A stretch of 64,000 bases of DNA, from positions 930,001-994,000 of the forward strand of contig JAVTVJ010000117.1 in the NCBI GenBank assembly GCA_034509425.1, written 5' to 3'. Under the pieces are notes generated by a model. It was not told where the DNA came from. It was given only the letters and a program-made list of their open reading frames with translations, and did not search any database. A program made the translations under genes and the position numbers. Numbering within the stretch: the first letter of the stretch is position 1; every line of letters begins with the position of its first letter. Below, piece by piece: positions 25,901 to 64,000 of the stretch. This DNA is from Eopsaltria australis. Lineage: Eukaryota > Chordata > Aves > Passeriformes > Petroicidae.

Positions 25901-28900
25901 CATCAGTGTATGGTTTTTCTTGGCAAAATAACCACAGTAGAAAATAAACACAGAATACTCTACAAATACTAGTGGATTTTCAGTGGTGTGGGGTTTTTTC
26001 CCAGACAAGCAGTGGCAAAGGAGTACCATGGCTTGTCTAGACTTCTTGACTGATCTCCTTCATATTTCATAAGAAGATTTAACTGCAGGAAAAGGAAATA
26101 GCTAATTTCCCAAACGTGATGCATAGTCAAATATATAGAAGACTAAAATTAGTAAGAAAAGTGACAAAGCTGATAAATCATTGATCGACCAGCTTAAAAA
26201 ATGAATGCTTGGTTGAAGAGGACGGATGTCAAGGAAAATGAAAAGATGGTGACAAGCTTCCTGTCTTAGGAGATAGGGCAGCTCAGTTTGACACGTTGCA
26301 TTGACCATGGAAACCATGGGGGTGGCAGATAACACACATCAAACTCAGCACTGCTTAGATCAGCTTAGTCAGCTAATGGTGTGCCAAGAGGTTGAGAAAT
26401 CACTGTACAAAACCACCTCTCTGCTCCCATGAGGTGGATGAAACCAAGAAATGGCTCCTTCACAGGTGTTCTATAGGACACCAAGGTAAACTGTCCCCAA
26501 AAGCAGAAACCTGTGAGACTGAATGATCACCACCAGCTTCCTCCTAAGTATGGGGTGGTATGGGATATATACACTGTGTATGGGAACACACACTCACCTC
26601 TTATGGGAATAACATACAGCTCCCATGGGAAAAGACACTTCCTGTGCACGTGTATTTAGGGTATACATCATAGGGGAGAGCTCACATACAAGAACTGTAC
26701 TTTATATTATAATTTCTACTGAAAGTGATGACTCATTTTGCATCAAAAAAGTTCCCACAGTCTCTTTTTCAGCCTTTCCTTTGCATGTAGCTGCATATTT
26801 GATAGTATCAGAAATGCCTTGACCTCTTCACACAGCTGGGAATGATGCACATAGTCTTATCCGTAGAAAAGTAGCAAAGAGTAAGTGTCCCCAGGTCTGG
26901 AACAGGTAGATTTCTACTAGCACTTATGCTTTCAGGAAGGAATGATAAACTGATATCTTTCAAAGACTGGAAGGTGTGATGGATTGCAGTAAGAACTCAC
27001 CATATCACAGCTTCTTATTTGAAGACTCAGAATTTACTTGAAGACATGGAGCTCTGTGCAATTAGCATACAGACACTGGACTTATGGAACATATATGCAT
27101 GTGTACAAATCTATTTCAGACAGATATGGTTAGGTTGCTACTCAGATAAGAGCATCTCTCAGCACTTTGGGTGAAAGTAGAGAATTGAATTTTCAAAAGC
27201 AGAGAAATCAAGTTTCAAGGTTGTAACAGAAGTTAATTTAGTCTGACCTTTTGCATAAGAAGAGTTTATACATATTTATTCTTTATACTTTTATCCTATG
27301 AGTGGAAGGCCTGACTCATCTACATTTAAAGTATTCTAACTGTTTAACACTGATTAAACTGTTCTCATAAGCATTTCTATTCAGTGCATGGATTTCTCTT
27401 GGGGAAGTGCAGATGTATTATACAGTCTTCCTAAAACAGAGAAGAAACAGCAGCAGCTTTGGTCACATTATGCTTCCTCACTATCTGTGCCCAAAGTAAA
27501 GATTAATTCATAGGGGGCTGAGAGATTCCAGTTGTGGCAACAGGAGAACAGCTCCAGCTCTTTGGATTAGAGCCTCAGGCAGGGAAAGGATGTGCAGAGT
27601 GCCAGCAGCCAGAGGCCGTCCTGAACAGGAAAAAGGCACCAGTCTGCAGCAGAGCTACCATCCAGGCAAGTTCCTGGTGCCTCAAACCCAGTTCAGGGTT
27701 GAGGAAAAGGACAGGTCCCAACAAAAGATTGCCAAGACAGTGAGGGGTCTAAGCACACAGCTTCTGAGGAGGGGCTGAGTTAGTCTTGTCTAGCCTGGCA
27801 CAAAAGACACCAAGTGGCAAAAAGCTGTCTGAAAGCATGGAAAAGGGAGTTACAACTGTACCAGAGGCAAGATCAACCCCATGGAATAAAAAGGTGGGAT
27901 AAAAAAAGGTAACAGAAAGAAGTTGCAGCTCAGAAAGTTTAAATTGGATTTTTTAATTTAATCTTTTGTTTGTTTATGTGTTTGTTTGGTTGTTTTCCCT
28001 AGGAGTGATATACAGCAGTTGAGAAGGTATTCCAGAGGAGCTGTAGTATATCCACCACCAGATGTTTTGAATATCCAGCAAGACAAATATATGGATGACC
28101 TTACCATGAGGCTCATGATAATCCTGCTTTGAACAGGAACTATACAGGGATACTTCCAGCTGTTCCTTCTGAAACAAAATATTCTGCCATCTGTAACACT
28201 TCTGGATGGGTGCACAGCAGTTCTCACAAACGGCTGAGAAAATTGAGTGGAATAGGTGTGTGAGCACAATGTCCCACTCCTGGATAAACAGGATGGCAGT
28301 GCTGGATGTGTTTGTGAATTCCTGCCTGAACTGACTCCACAACATCTGGAGAAGATGCAGTCAGGCCATGGAAAGGTGACCAAGCAAACGTGGGAATGTC
28401 TGGACAAAGCAGAACAGTAGTTTAGGGCAATTCAGGCATCTCAAAGGAATAGCAAATTAAGGGAACCATGAACAGCGCCAGAGGCACAACCTTGCTGTGG
28501 TTATGTTTGACCCAAAAGGCAAAACCAAACCAGAGGAGGGTGAACTGCAGCTAAACAAGTCCCCCACTATGAATTTTATTGCTCCAAACGTTAATGGTCT
28601 AATTTTTAATTCAGTGATTATTTGTCCTGAGACTGTGGTACTACAGCCATAAAGCAACTGCATTAAAGAAGATGCAGTTCCAATAGACCTGTATTTATAC
28701 TGGTTTATAACTTGAAAACAACTCAATGATTAAATGAACACTGAAAATGTGGGGGAGGAGGTAAATTTAGCTAGAAACTGTCAATTAGATAACAACATTA
28801 ACTATCAAAACTGCTGAGCACATGTATTGAAATAAAGAAAAGCACTCCATGAGAGTTCTCCATGGACATGACCTTTAGCCTCTAAATAACCAGCTGGAGT

Positions 28901-31900
28901 GAAATATATTAGGCTGTTCTGATAATAATTTATAAATGGAAATTTAAACCCACAGAAAAAAATAATCATTCAGCTAGGCTGACACATATTGGCATGCTGA
29001 GACTGCTTCAGAAATGCTCCATGACTATTCATTATATATTAAATTTCATGGGATATTTGCATAAGCCTTCACAAGAGCCTAACCCTGTTATTAGAAGTTC
29101 TCATCTTTCTCCTTCATCACTGCTCAGCTATTTTAAATGCAGAGGTAGAAAGCAAAAGACTTTTACTTTGACGTGCAAAAAGCACCAGAGAAAACTACAA
29201 ATTATAATGAAAACTTTTCCTTAAATTCCCAGTTTTCACACTGTCTTGTGATAGCTTTCTCTCTCTTTTCTGGCAAGGGAACAGTGAAAAGGATTGGTCA
29301 GTGGATATTTATGAAATGCTTTGAAGTAAAATAGAGCTCAGTATTTGTGTACGAAATTCCAAAGCTCTGTGCTAAGGTTTCAAGTCTTTAGAAAATAATC
29401 CTTTAAAGCTAAAAAATTTCAACTTCCTCTTTTGTCAGTGGACAGACCTGATTTTGAAAACAAATTTTGAATTTCATCGAAGAGAAAATGAGTATTCATT
29501 GGAGCCTGGGAAAAGACCCATTTCCTGCCAGATTTTAAAGAAGCCTTATTTGTATCTTCAATGTTTGCTTTTGGTCAAGATGTGCAGTCAAAACTTGCAC
29601 CCAAGTATGAAAAACTGAAGATGTCATCCTGTCCAAAAAAGCTGAGCCTCCATTTTCTGTCTTATAGACCCAAAAAGTGAGCCTTATTATAAGTTCCCTG
29701 GAGAAGGAACAGAGGTAACTAACCCTGAATGCCACCAAAGAAGGAAACAGGATCACTCCTGCAGACTTTCAGTAGTACCTTCCTCTATTCACTGACTACA
29801 GACAGAAATTAAGACTTTTATTTCAGTAGAACAAATTCATTTTGCGACAAATTTTTAAGCACAAATCAGGTGATGAAATTAAACAGGAAAAATTCTACAA
29901 TTCTCCAAGAAGAAAAATTTCCAGAGGATCTAGGAGATTGGATTCTCATTTTCCAGGAGATTGAAAACCAACTCCTTGAAAATCCTCAGCCCAAATGCAG
30001 AAAGAACTCACTATTCTGTCCCTCATCTACACACACTTACTCAATACTGCAATTTCTCTCTATCCATACTTAGGAAAAAAAAATCCATTCCAGAAGATAT
30101 TAAATTCTTCTAAAAGTGGAGAGCAATGGGCCCTAGGAGACCCAGAATACTGGAGAAAAATTAATCCAGCTATTAATAAAGGCATGCTTATAGAATTAGA
30201 GATATCCACTGAATTGTTACAACCACACTGTTTTAAAGTTCTTCAAATCTTTTAAAACAGTTGATGTCAGTCCTCTTAAATGTTATAGTCTGCTTCAGGA
30301 GCTTTTTGTCTTTCTTCCATCCCCCTATCTTTGTCTTTCAAAGCCTTGAGATCAGCTGGCTCTGCTCCTCTTTTTCTACATGTGGGTTATCACCTTTCCT
30401 CCCTGAGAACTTGCTCATCTGGGCTATACTCCATAGTTCATCTCTGACACTGGAAAACCTCAATAGCCAAATGCACTTTACCTGGTGGAGATCCCCCTTG
30501 TTGGTTTGAAGCTTTTTAGATGCTGAAAAAAGCCCTTGGAATGCTGGCTTTGTTTTTTAATTAATTGAAGAATCCCTTAGAACTGAAGGGAGTTTCACTT
30601 CAAATACAGCTGACACTAATATTGACAAGCTACAAAAAACCCCAGGTTTGTCCCTGCTCTGTCCAAGGTCTTGAAAAACTCTCTTATCCTCTATGAATGT
30701 GAGAGCTTCATTGTTTAAGCCCTGCCCCCATAGACAGAGGAATCTAAAGGGAACTTGTGCAGTTTGCAGGGAAAATCCTTGCAGAAATATTGCAAATGTA
30801 CTTAAATGTATTTTAAAAGGCTTTATGTGAAAGGACATTATACTGAAATTCCAAAGGTTGTGACAGAATCAAAGATGCTAACTGTGCACTTACTTTGCTG
30901 TTTTTAATGATGATAATTCTTGCTATGTATTTCTTTCCATGTAAATACAAATCCAAAAATAAGTCCATGCTGATTATTATACCTTGATGAAGTCCATAAA
31001 CTTATATATAATTTATATCATAATGACAATGCAGATTTCTTTGCAGTATAGTTTATACAATTGAGTGGATTTGTAGTATTGAGAGGCAACATCCGATTAA
31101 AAAGAATAAAAGAAGAAAAAGTGAGGGAGGCTGTTCTGAGAACCTTAAAATGGAAGCTCAGCTAGATCATTACTGCCAATATATCCCACAATGTTCTGCC
31201 AGCAGAAGGAAGACAAAATCTGTGTCTTATCATTTGACAGGAATGATACCACCCAGATTTATCTGACATTCCACAGGAGCTTTCTTCCATACCCCACAAG
31301 ATGTAAGTGATGTGAACCTGAACCAAATCTATAAACAATCCAGCTCCAACTCTGAAATCAGACTGAGCCATCAAAGAATTCTATATGAATGGGAACACTG
31401 ACACCTTTAAGTATATTTATCCATCAGTCAGAGCACTGGTTGGAGTACAGATCATCAAAGTGAACATACGGAAAGCCCACCAACACCTGCAGCAATGCAG
31501 AGGCCTTTTCTCGTCCATTCTCTTGCAGTCATGCAAACAGAAGGCTGGGAATGCTGTCCAATGCACAAGGCAAGGCAAGAACTTCCCATCTGAGTGTAAG
31601 AACAGCTACACTGGATTGTTGTCAGACTCAGGACTGAGAAAGTTTGTGTGTGAGACCTGGAAATAAGCAAACTTTGTACAGACTTTATACACACACACAG
31701 AAGGCATGTATAGAGGTGTAAAGTCACTTATTTCTAAATGTTTTTCAAAATTTTCAGTTTGCAGACGCCTGAACATTTTCTACAAGTGGACCAGACCCTC
31801 ATACAGGACACTGAAGGTTGCTTATGGTTAGAGATTGCTTTTCTTTCCTGTTTTTCCATACAGAAGTTCTTGTCCTGGCTCAAAAGCACTGCACTTTATA

Positions 31901-33891
31901 ACAGTTAAACCTCCATGTCCCATTATACTTAAAATTCTCTAGACGATTTACTGAGGAAGAAGTAAACTGTGATATGTCAGAGCAGCTGGCACTAGACTAC
32001 TGAGGCCAAAAAGTGAGAAAGAATTTCCAAACAAGAAGTGGAAACCACAGGTTTCCTGATAGAATTCGTTTTTAACTGAGTAAAACTGACTGTTAACATT
32101 TAACAGTCAATCTATAAGAGAAAAAAAAAAAATAAGAGAGACACACACAATAGTATCTGCCTATTTAATTCAAGTACTGAGGTATTGTTTAAGAAACTTG
32201 CCAACATTGAATCACACCATGGAATTGTTTCCATATGGTTTCTGCCTGTATGAGGGCACAAGATTTTTATGTGTAATGTATATTTTCAGGTGATCTAATC
32301 TCACCCTTTGGTATGAACCTTCTTTCTCCTTCCTCTTTTAAAAACATGCACTAATTATCAAACCAGCCTTTTTCTTTCATCAACACTTACCAGTCTGCTA
32401 AAACTTTTTTCTTGAACTAATTTTGTGTAAGTTTTTCACTTTTTTTCTTTTAATAAATAATTAGTTTTACTTTTTTCAAGTACAAATATTTCCCTGTGAC
32501 TGTGATGTTTTTTGTTTTCATTTTGTATTCTCTTATTTCACAAATCTCCACTATCTTGATTGTAGTTTACTGATGGGAGTCTTGACATCTTTGTAATTTT
32601 TTTAGTCATTGCTAGAAGATATAGAGACTTATTAACTTGTATTTTTAAACAAATTGTATTTGCATTAAAAAGTTGCCTACCTTCCAAACAAAAATAATTG
32701 TGAAGAATTATTCACTTTCTCTTTTTTCAAAAAAATGCTGTGACATTGAAAATTTATCAAAATGTTATGAAAATGTGCAGAAAGTTATTGAAATTTTTCA
32801 TCTTAAATCTGATAATTTTGTGATAAAAATCTTAATGTAAATTTGATGAAAAAAATTAAAATTGGGAAACATGTTCTTTTTTAAAGTCTTAAAAACAACT
32901 TAGATATTACTGCACAAATAAAGTTTTAAATATTTCAACCAGCTGTAACCATATAATATTTAGGACTGTATATAGCACTGCAAATGGGCATTAACAAAGC
33001 ATTTATAGAGTAATGTAAAGGATCTTAAGACATCCTTATAATTTTTAAGCTTTCCACAATCCTTACCATTCTATACCTTCAGCCTTTTTTTTTTCCAAAT
33101 GTTTAGGGTTTTCAAGGGTATAACATGCTAGATTTTTTGATTCTGTATCAACATGATAAATTTAAAAATATACATTGGGACAAGTGGACTTAGATACAAA
33201 TGTAAACGTAAAAATTGTACCTTTAAGGTAATAACAAGCACAGTCAGTTATGATCCTCTATAAATGTAAACAGAAGAAATGTTAACAGATGCCACTGGTA
33301 TTTTAAAAGTAATCCAGTATAGTCCTCTTGGTTTGGCAGCTTCTGACTTAAACAAAATTCTTCCCAAACTAAAGTTGGGGTTTCTTTTTAAAGACAAATA
33401 TCAATATTTGTTCATTCTGTGTAAAATATTTTACTCCTTTTCATTATTTGAATGTACAATTTGTATGTTACAAATTATTACCAGTAATGGAACCATCCAA
33501 ATATTTTCTTCCAACAAACAGAAAGATTGAATCTTTCATAAGTGGTTTTCAGACTTCTCAGTTCATCACAAAGAAGATTTTAACCTGAGTTCACATACAC
33601 TTGTTTCCTTGTGTGTTAACTATCCCAAAAGTGCTACAAATGTAGAGCTTTGTTAATACATAAATAAGCAGTAAATCAAGGACAGACAAGTTCCTGGTTT
33701 AATATTCAGGAGAAACGGGAATTATATTGGTCCAATCACATTTAGAGAATCAACCTTCTTATTCTGATTCTGTACCTCAGAAGTGGCTCATGTCTTTATG
33801 TGGACAAAAAAACATAGAAACTGAAGAGGAATATTTATTTCTTCCAAAAGCACCAATAATTGGAAGCTTGAATGCCTTAAAGCCATAGCAC
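22966..33891. other. Gene-free DNA downstream of FAM135B
   Basis: Eleven kb without a recognisable exon or intact mobile element. 27740-27790 vaguely resembles the CR1 motif before its 3' UTR. 32100-33550 is strongly AT-rich and free of interspersed repeats. Part of the interval may be FAM135B 3' UTR, most likely the right-hand end. Confidence 0.6.
23193..23240. repeat. (ATT)n / (ATC)n low-complexity tract
   Basis: Imperfect trinucleotide run TTATTATTATATTATTATTA followed by TCATCATC. No gene nearby. Confidence 0.85.
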
Positions 33892-34030
33892 TTTATTCTC
33901 TGAAAGAGAAATGGAAATGGAAAGTTTGAAAGTCCCACCTGATCTCATTTCTAACATTGCACTCCTTTGGCTAAGGGAGTCTCCTCCACTCAATGGAAAG
34001 GTTGGCCTCTGTTACCCCGTACTTCAGGCA
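33892..34030 (-). promoter_or_regulatory. FAM135B: FAM135B 3' UTR start with nearest AATAAA
   Basis: Downstream of the TAG the first minus-strand AATAAA is at 33892-33897, with another at 33834-33839 and an ATTAAA at 33698-33703. I cannot tell which is used. A 3' UTR ending near 33.87 kb would be short, and the AT-rich unique DNA further down (32.1-33.6 kb) could equally be transcribed UTR. Confidence 0.35.
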
Positions 34031-59435
<25,405 letters not shown>

Positions 59436-59515
59436 TCATGGTCTCTATTTGTGCTACAGATTTCTACTAAAACCCAGTTGTGGACAGTCATTCATTTCTT
59501 TTTACAAGAATCTAT

Positions 59516-59792
59516 AGTGATAGAACAAGGGGGAATGGCTTTAAACTAAAATAGTGTAGGTTTAGACAGGATATTAGGAACAAAATTATTTACTGATGGG
59601 GTGATGAGGCCCTGGCACAGGTTTTCCAGAGAAGCTGTGGCTGCTCCATCCCTGGGAGTGTTCAGTGCCAGGCTGGATAGGGTGTGGAGTAACCTGGTCT
59701 AGTGGGAGGTGTCCCTGCCCATGGCAGGGGATTTGAACTAGATGGTATTCCAGGTCCCTTCCAACCCAAGCATTCTGTGATTCTTCAATTCT
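59516..59792 (+). mobile_element. CR1 LINE 3' end
   Basis: Sense CR1: GGGGGAATGGCTTTAAACTA, then TTTAGACAGGATATTAGGAA, GTCTAGTGGGAGGTGTCCCT and the end CATTCTGTGATTCTTC. It is about 125 bp upstream (in FAM135B sense) of the first exon in the window. Confidence 0.9.
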
Positions 59793-62700
59793 AACCAAGC
59801 AGAGATTTTAACCATCCCAAACTTGCAGCCACCCAACTAGCTAGATGTAATCCAATAGTATCTCATTCTATATGTTCATTTTGCCCAAACCATAACAAAG
59901 CTATTAGATCTCATCAAGGCTGTTTCATGCAAAGACCCTCAGACCAAACAGTCCAAGACAGAAATCTACCTCTGTCCATCCCACATGTCCCACTGTGGAG
60001 CCAATGTCTCTCCCCACAACACAGAGAGTCCTGTGTGAAATACACCCTCTCTGCTGGAGGAGACGGAGTGGAAAGAACTGCAAAGATGGTTACATTCACT
60101 TTCCTTTTCCCTCCTTATTGCCTCCTGCAGAGGTTATAGCTTGATGGCACCATGGTGTGTGTTGTTATCTATATTAGTGAACAAATGCAGACGGCATTGC
60201 TATCCCAACAACAAATGTGAGCCACTCTGTAGTCCGGGATCAATGTCTGTGGTAGTGTATCTCTGTGTTATAATATCTGTGTTAGTGTATCTCTTATGGG
60301 AGAATGTCATTGGACAGATCACAGCATGTTTACCACAAATATTTCCCAAACAACATTTTTACACTTACAATGTAAGCTGAGCTTGCATTAGGGCACCATA
60401 AATCAGAAAATTTCACTTCTGTCAAAAGATGCTTGTATAAATTACTGATATTTGAAATTTGCGCTGCTTAGGTTTAAAGTGAAACTACTTATTAATCCCT
60501 GGCTTTGTGGAAAATTTGCAACTTAGGCCACTGCTTATCACTTCTGGGGTAAGAATACAATTCCTACCGGCCAGTCAGGTGCTGACTGCCTTTTTAGACA
60601 GTTCCAAAAGTTGTCATCTCCAAGAGCAGCAGAGAAGAACCAACCACTTGCCAGTGTATCTCCTGTGTTTTTCTCCCTTTGACTTCCCTCAAACCCGTAT
60701 TTCACAAATCTTGGCCTGAGCCAGGATGTTTCCCACAGCTTCTCATGCAAATCTTCAAGCAGTTAACTAGAATTCTGCAGTAGGCACAAAGGGAACTGCT
60801 CTCTAGATCCTCAGAGAAACAGCTGATGATAATTGACAGATTTGGCTGTTCTTCAAAGGTTTCAAAATCTCCAGCCTCAGCATGAATAGTTTTCACTCTC
60901 ACCATGGCCAAAACAAAAAAGAGAACATGAAGAAATGCTGCTCAAAACAACAAAAAACTGGAAGTGGATTGATGTACAGTGTCATGAAAAGATGCCCTCC
61001 TTTATCATCCATTGCTGATTTTTTTTAGGCAAAAATTAGTTTGGCATTTAAATGCTACACTGATGAGAAGAAGGAAGAAAGTGAGGTAATTTCATAGTTT
61101 ATATGAATGCTATAACACAGTATTGTGCATGACTAAACTTTAATAGGTCTATTTTCAGCCATTCCTTGGCACAAATTACAGTTTAAACATAAAAAGCAAC
61201 ATGAAAATGCACCTGCAGGTGGGCTCAAAACTTGTGTGAATTAAAGATGTTTAAAATATCACTCAATTAGTCCAGTTTTGAATTTTTTAGTATTTGTCTT
61301 TCTATCTCGTGGTGCTTTTTCAAATTTGTTCTCAGCTGATTTACACTGGACAACTGACCATATGTTCTACACTGTAGACACAGAATTAGGAGCACTGAGT
61401 ACAACCACAATATGCAAGTAAAATTTTCTCCAGCATTTCTCTCCATTGCAATGTAAACTCTCTTCAACTTACTGTAAGATATGGACCTGTGTGATTAGAG
61501 AGCTGAAAAGATTGCTCCAAGCTCTCGTTTCTCTTCCTGTCCCAGCTCTCTGGGAAGGGTGTCTGTGCCAAAGAAAGGTGCTGTGCTTTGAGAATGCCAT
61601 TGCATGAGAGGAGCAGCGCTGCACAGACCAGGTTGTGCCACGCATGAGGAAGAGGCCATATCATTAAGCATTTTTATGGAATTCTATTCAGTGGTGACTG
61701 GCTTTGAAACCCTGTTGTTTAATGGGAACATCCATCCTAATTTGAAAAATCTTTTTTTGTCGAGGTGGAAAGTGAGCGTGGCAGAAAAAAAAGGCGACAA
61801 GCTCCAAATTTCTGGTTCTTCAGTGACTTAAAGACATTACTGCTCTCACAGGACTGCTTCTTCTGAAAGTTGTCACACACATACAGGATACAGAGCAGGA
61901 CATTACAGAGATTATTAAACTCACCTCAGGGACAGTTTAAACTAATGTGAACTAAGGTCTGTGCATCTTCATCTGCAGGGACCCCAGCAGGGCAGGCATC
62001 TGTCAGATGATGCCATTATAAACTGCTGCAGCTAAATCAGCCTATCCATCACTGTTCAGTAAGCTGAGAAATGTCAAGAAATGTCTTCCTTTGGGATGGT
62101 CTAAAGATTGCAGACCTTTCACATTTGCTATTTTAATTGCCTCTTCTGTGCATTTATTCAGGTGATTCCCTATTTCCTTGCCAATAGCCTGAAACATGAA
62201 TTCAGAACACAATGTTAACAAATCGAGTTTGGTAACAAATATGTCCTGTGCTGTTCTAAGGGAAAATACTCCTGCAAAACCAGCACTCAGGAAAAACAGT
62301 GGCTATGACCCATTAAACAGATACAAAGTGCTCAGCTTTCCAGGTTTCCTGACTCAGGATTAAAAATATTGGTTTACTTCTGAATAAGACAAAACTCTCA
62401 TTAAACCAAAAAATAACACTGAAGCTGACAATCTCACCTTGCCCAAACCTGATGGCTGCTCTGGGCTTGTAATATCCATTGTAAAAGTATATGTTGGTTT
62501 CCTTTGTAAAGATTCTCATGACCTTTTGAACTAATTCCTTTGGCCTACTGTTATTTTAATCCCATTAATTTGTAGGCAGATTCTTCTATGCTGGTTGTAA
62601 AATGCATCTGTGCTGATTTCCTTCTCCAAGGCCCCCTCTGTCTCTAGGGGTAGACTGCACCTCTGGCTTTTGCCCTTTTCCATTTCCGAAAATTTTGGGA

Positions 62701-62809
62701 AGACATGAATTCCTGATAAATTGCACTTCAAGACTTAAGACCTAAAGGTACTCTGATAGTAAAGATGGATGACAACACAGAAGCTAGTAATACTGACACA
62801 AAACAATTT
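59793..62809. other. FAM135B upstream intron, no exon found
   Basis: Searched on the minus strand for the segment preceding [10 protein letters not shown] (end of the DUF3657-containing part) and not found. A good donor-like GTAAGT on the minus strand at about 61467-61472 has no coding segment of the right kind before it. Confidence 0.6.
60246..60295. repeat. 20-bp direct repeat, period 30
   Basis: TCTGTG(G/T)TAGTGTATCTCT at 60246-60264 and 60276-60294, in the upstream FAM135B intron. Confidence 0.85.
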
Positions 62810-63111
62810 TTTCCATTGTGTCAACATCATTTAGGAAAAATAGATCAAAAAACTCAAGACGTTGGGAAAACAGGCAGTCCAGAGACTCATCCAATACAGG
62901 ATGGAAATTCTCTTTAGCCCTCCTTTTGTTCTGAATGTAGTTATACAAATATTTTGTATTTTTAAAGCAGCAGCCAAATTAAGTTCCACCTGAGTTTTGG
63001 CTGTTCTAATTTTCTCCCTACATAACCTCACAACACCCTTGTAGTCCTCCTGAGTTTCCTGCAACTTCTTCCAAAGGTCATAAACTCTCTCCAGCTAAAG
63101 AGCTCTGAAGC
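62810..63111 (-). mobile_element. CR1 ORF2 coding fragment with frameshift
   Basis: On the minus strand the sequence reads ERVYDLWKKLQETQEDYKGV VRLCREKIRTAKTQVELNLA, then after one frameshift near 62965 KNTKYLYNYIQNKRRAKENF. This is the linker just before the reverse-transcriptase domain of CR1 ORF2 in birds. An in-frame TAG precedes it. It is an internal CR1 piece, unlike the other copies here, which are 3' ends. Confidence 0.75.
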
Positions 63112-63186
63112 TCTTTTCTCATGAAGAACCCTAAGCATATAGGCCTACTTTTTCCATTTCCCTGTTTACTGTGATCATCTTCAATC

Positions 63187-63285
63187 ATAGTCATAGAATG
63201 GTTTGGATTGGAAGGGATCTAAAAGATCATTTAGTCCCAAATCCCCAGCCATGGGTAGGGAGACCTCACACTAGATGATCACATA
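63187..63285 (-). mobile_element. CR1 LINE 3' tip
   Basis: Antisense CR1: ATCATAGTCATAGAATGGTT, then GGATTGGAAGGGATCTAAAA and CCATGGGTAGGGAGACCTCA. It breaks off after about 100 bp. Confidence 0.82.
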
Positions 63286-64000
63286 AAGAAAAACCTAGAC
63301 AAGTGTGAGATAAAAACTACTGCCTAGTGTTTTGGAAATGTAAAGGCTTCAGTCAATGTTGATCATGATGTGCAAAGCTGGACTCCAACACTGGACATCA
63401 CTGACCCTTGTCCATCTATCCTCTAAACTGGCCTTCTGCTAGATTTACCCAGACAAGTCAAATAGCCTTCAATATCAACAACCCCAAACAAAGTAAACAT
63501 TCTTGGCAATATCCCTGCTGAATACATTTAAGTTAATCAGCCTTTTAAATGAGTAGGTTCCCTGTGCAATGCTCTTATCAGTCAACAGATTCCTCCTATA
63601 ATTAGACTGTATTGCTTTTTAAATGTACTTTCCCTTTATAACAAGAGAAAGGAAAATTACTTCCAAAAACCAAACACCTTCATCAAATAAGGTTCATGTC
63701 AATTCATTATTCAAATGCAGAGAACAATTTGTGGATATTCACTTCCTGTGTACTACATCTATCTAATATCAAAAGGCACCAACTCAATTTTATGCTTTGT
63801 AATGTACAGTAAGTAGCTTGTATTTGTTTTGTATTAAAGCAATTTCATGAGCTATGTTAACTATGTGCAACACTCAACAATAGCACTAACAGCTGGTAAA
63901 TGAGACCCTTTATGTTTAATCTAACTCTTAACACATTTCACAATTCAGATTCAAATTGCTTGTCAAGAATTTTAATATACTCAAAAGCCATTTCAGCCTA
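63286..64000. other. FAM135B upstream intron, nothing recognised
   Basis: AT-rich unique sequence up to the window edge, with no exon or repeat that I can name. Confidence 0.55.

Noticed and set aside
27958..28407. 149-residue minus-strand open frame in gene-free DNA
   Set aside because: No family resemblance, no splice or promoter context, and a second overlapping frame is also open; it looks like chance.
61464..61664. Possible further upstream FAM135B exon ending at a GTAAGT donor on the minus strand
   Set aside because: The translated segment (MIWPLPHAWHNLVCAALLLS and following) does not resemble the part of FAM135B expected before [10 protein letters not shown].

Overview
This window looks like vertebrate, almost certainly avian, nuclear DNA. 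It carries about fifteen 5'-truncated CR1 LINE copies with the typical bird 3' end (repeats of the type ATTCTATGATTCTATGA), on both strands. It also has a probable avian LTR, AT-rich non-coding DNA, and one protein gene split by GT-AG introns. There is no prokaryotic or viral gene organisation. The species cannot be named from the sequence.

The only protein-coding gene I can support is FAM135B on the minus strand. Thirteen coding exons run from 59390 down to the stop codon at 34031-34033. Their phases all join, and together they give 3588 nt (1195 residues plus stop) with no frameshift or premature stop. The first exons, with the start codon and the DUF3657 region, lie beyond the right edge of the window. 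The C-terminus is a complete DUF676-type alpha/beta-hydrolase (lipase-like) domain. The middle is one 2059-nt exon that codes for a long, acidic, Ser-rich and probably disordered region.

Layout. 1-501: right part of a probable LTR. 502-33.9 kb: gene-free DNA downstream of FAM135B with CR1 remnants and simple repeats, in keeping with the gene-poor interval between FAM135B and KHDRBS3 known in other vertebrates. 34.0-59.4 kb: FAM135B exons and introns. 59.4-64 kb: a further upstream intron with CR1 pieces, one from the CR1 ORF2 coding region.

The most interesting local structure is a 21-unit TTTC microsatellite (sense strand) directly before the acceptor of the 2059-nt exon. A second acceptor-like TTACAG stands upstream of it, and its use would add exactly 102 nt in frame. 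A conserved-looking DSGIES motif (candidate beta-TrCP phosphodegron) lies in the central region. I found no new multi-gene system, RNA gene or CRISPR array.
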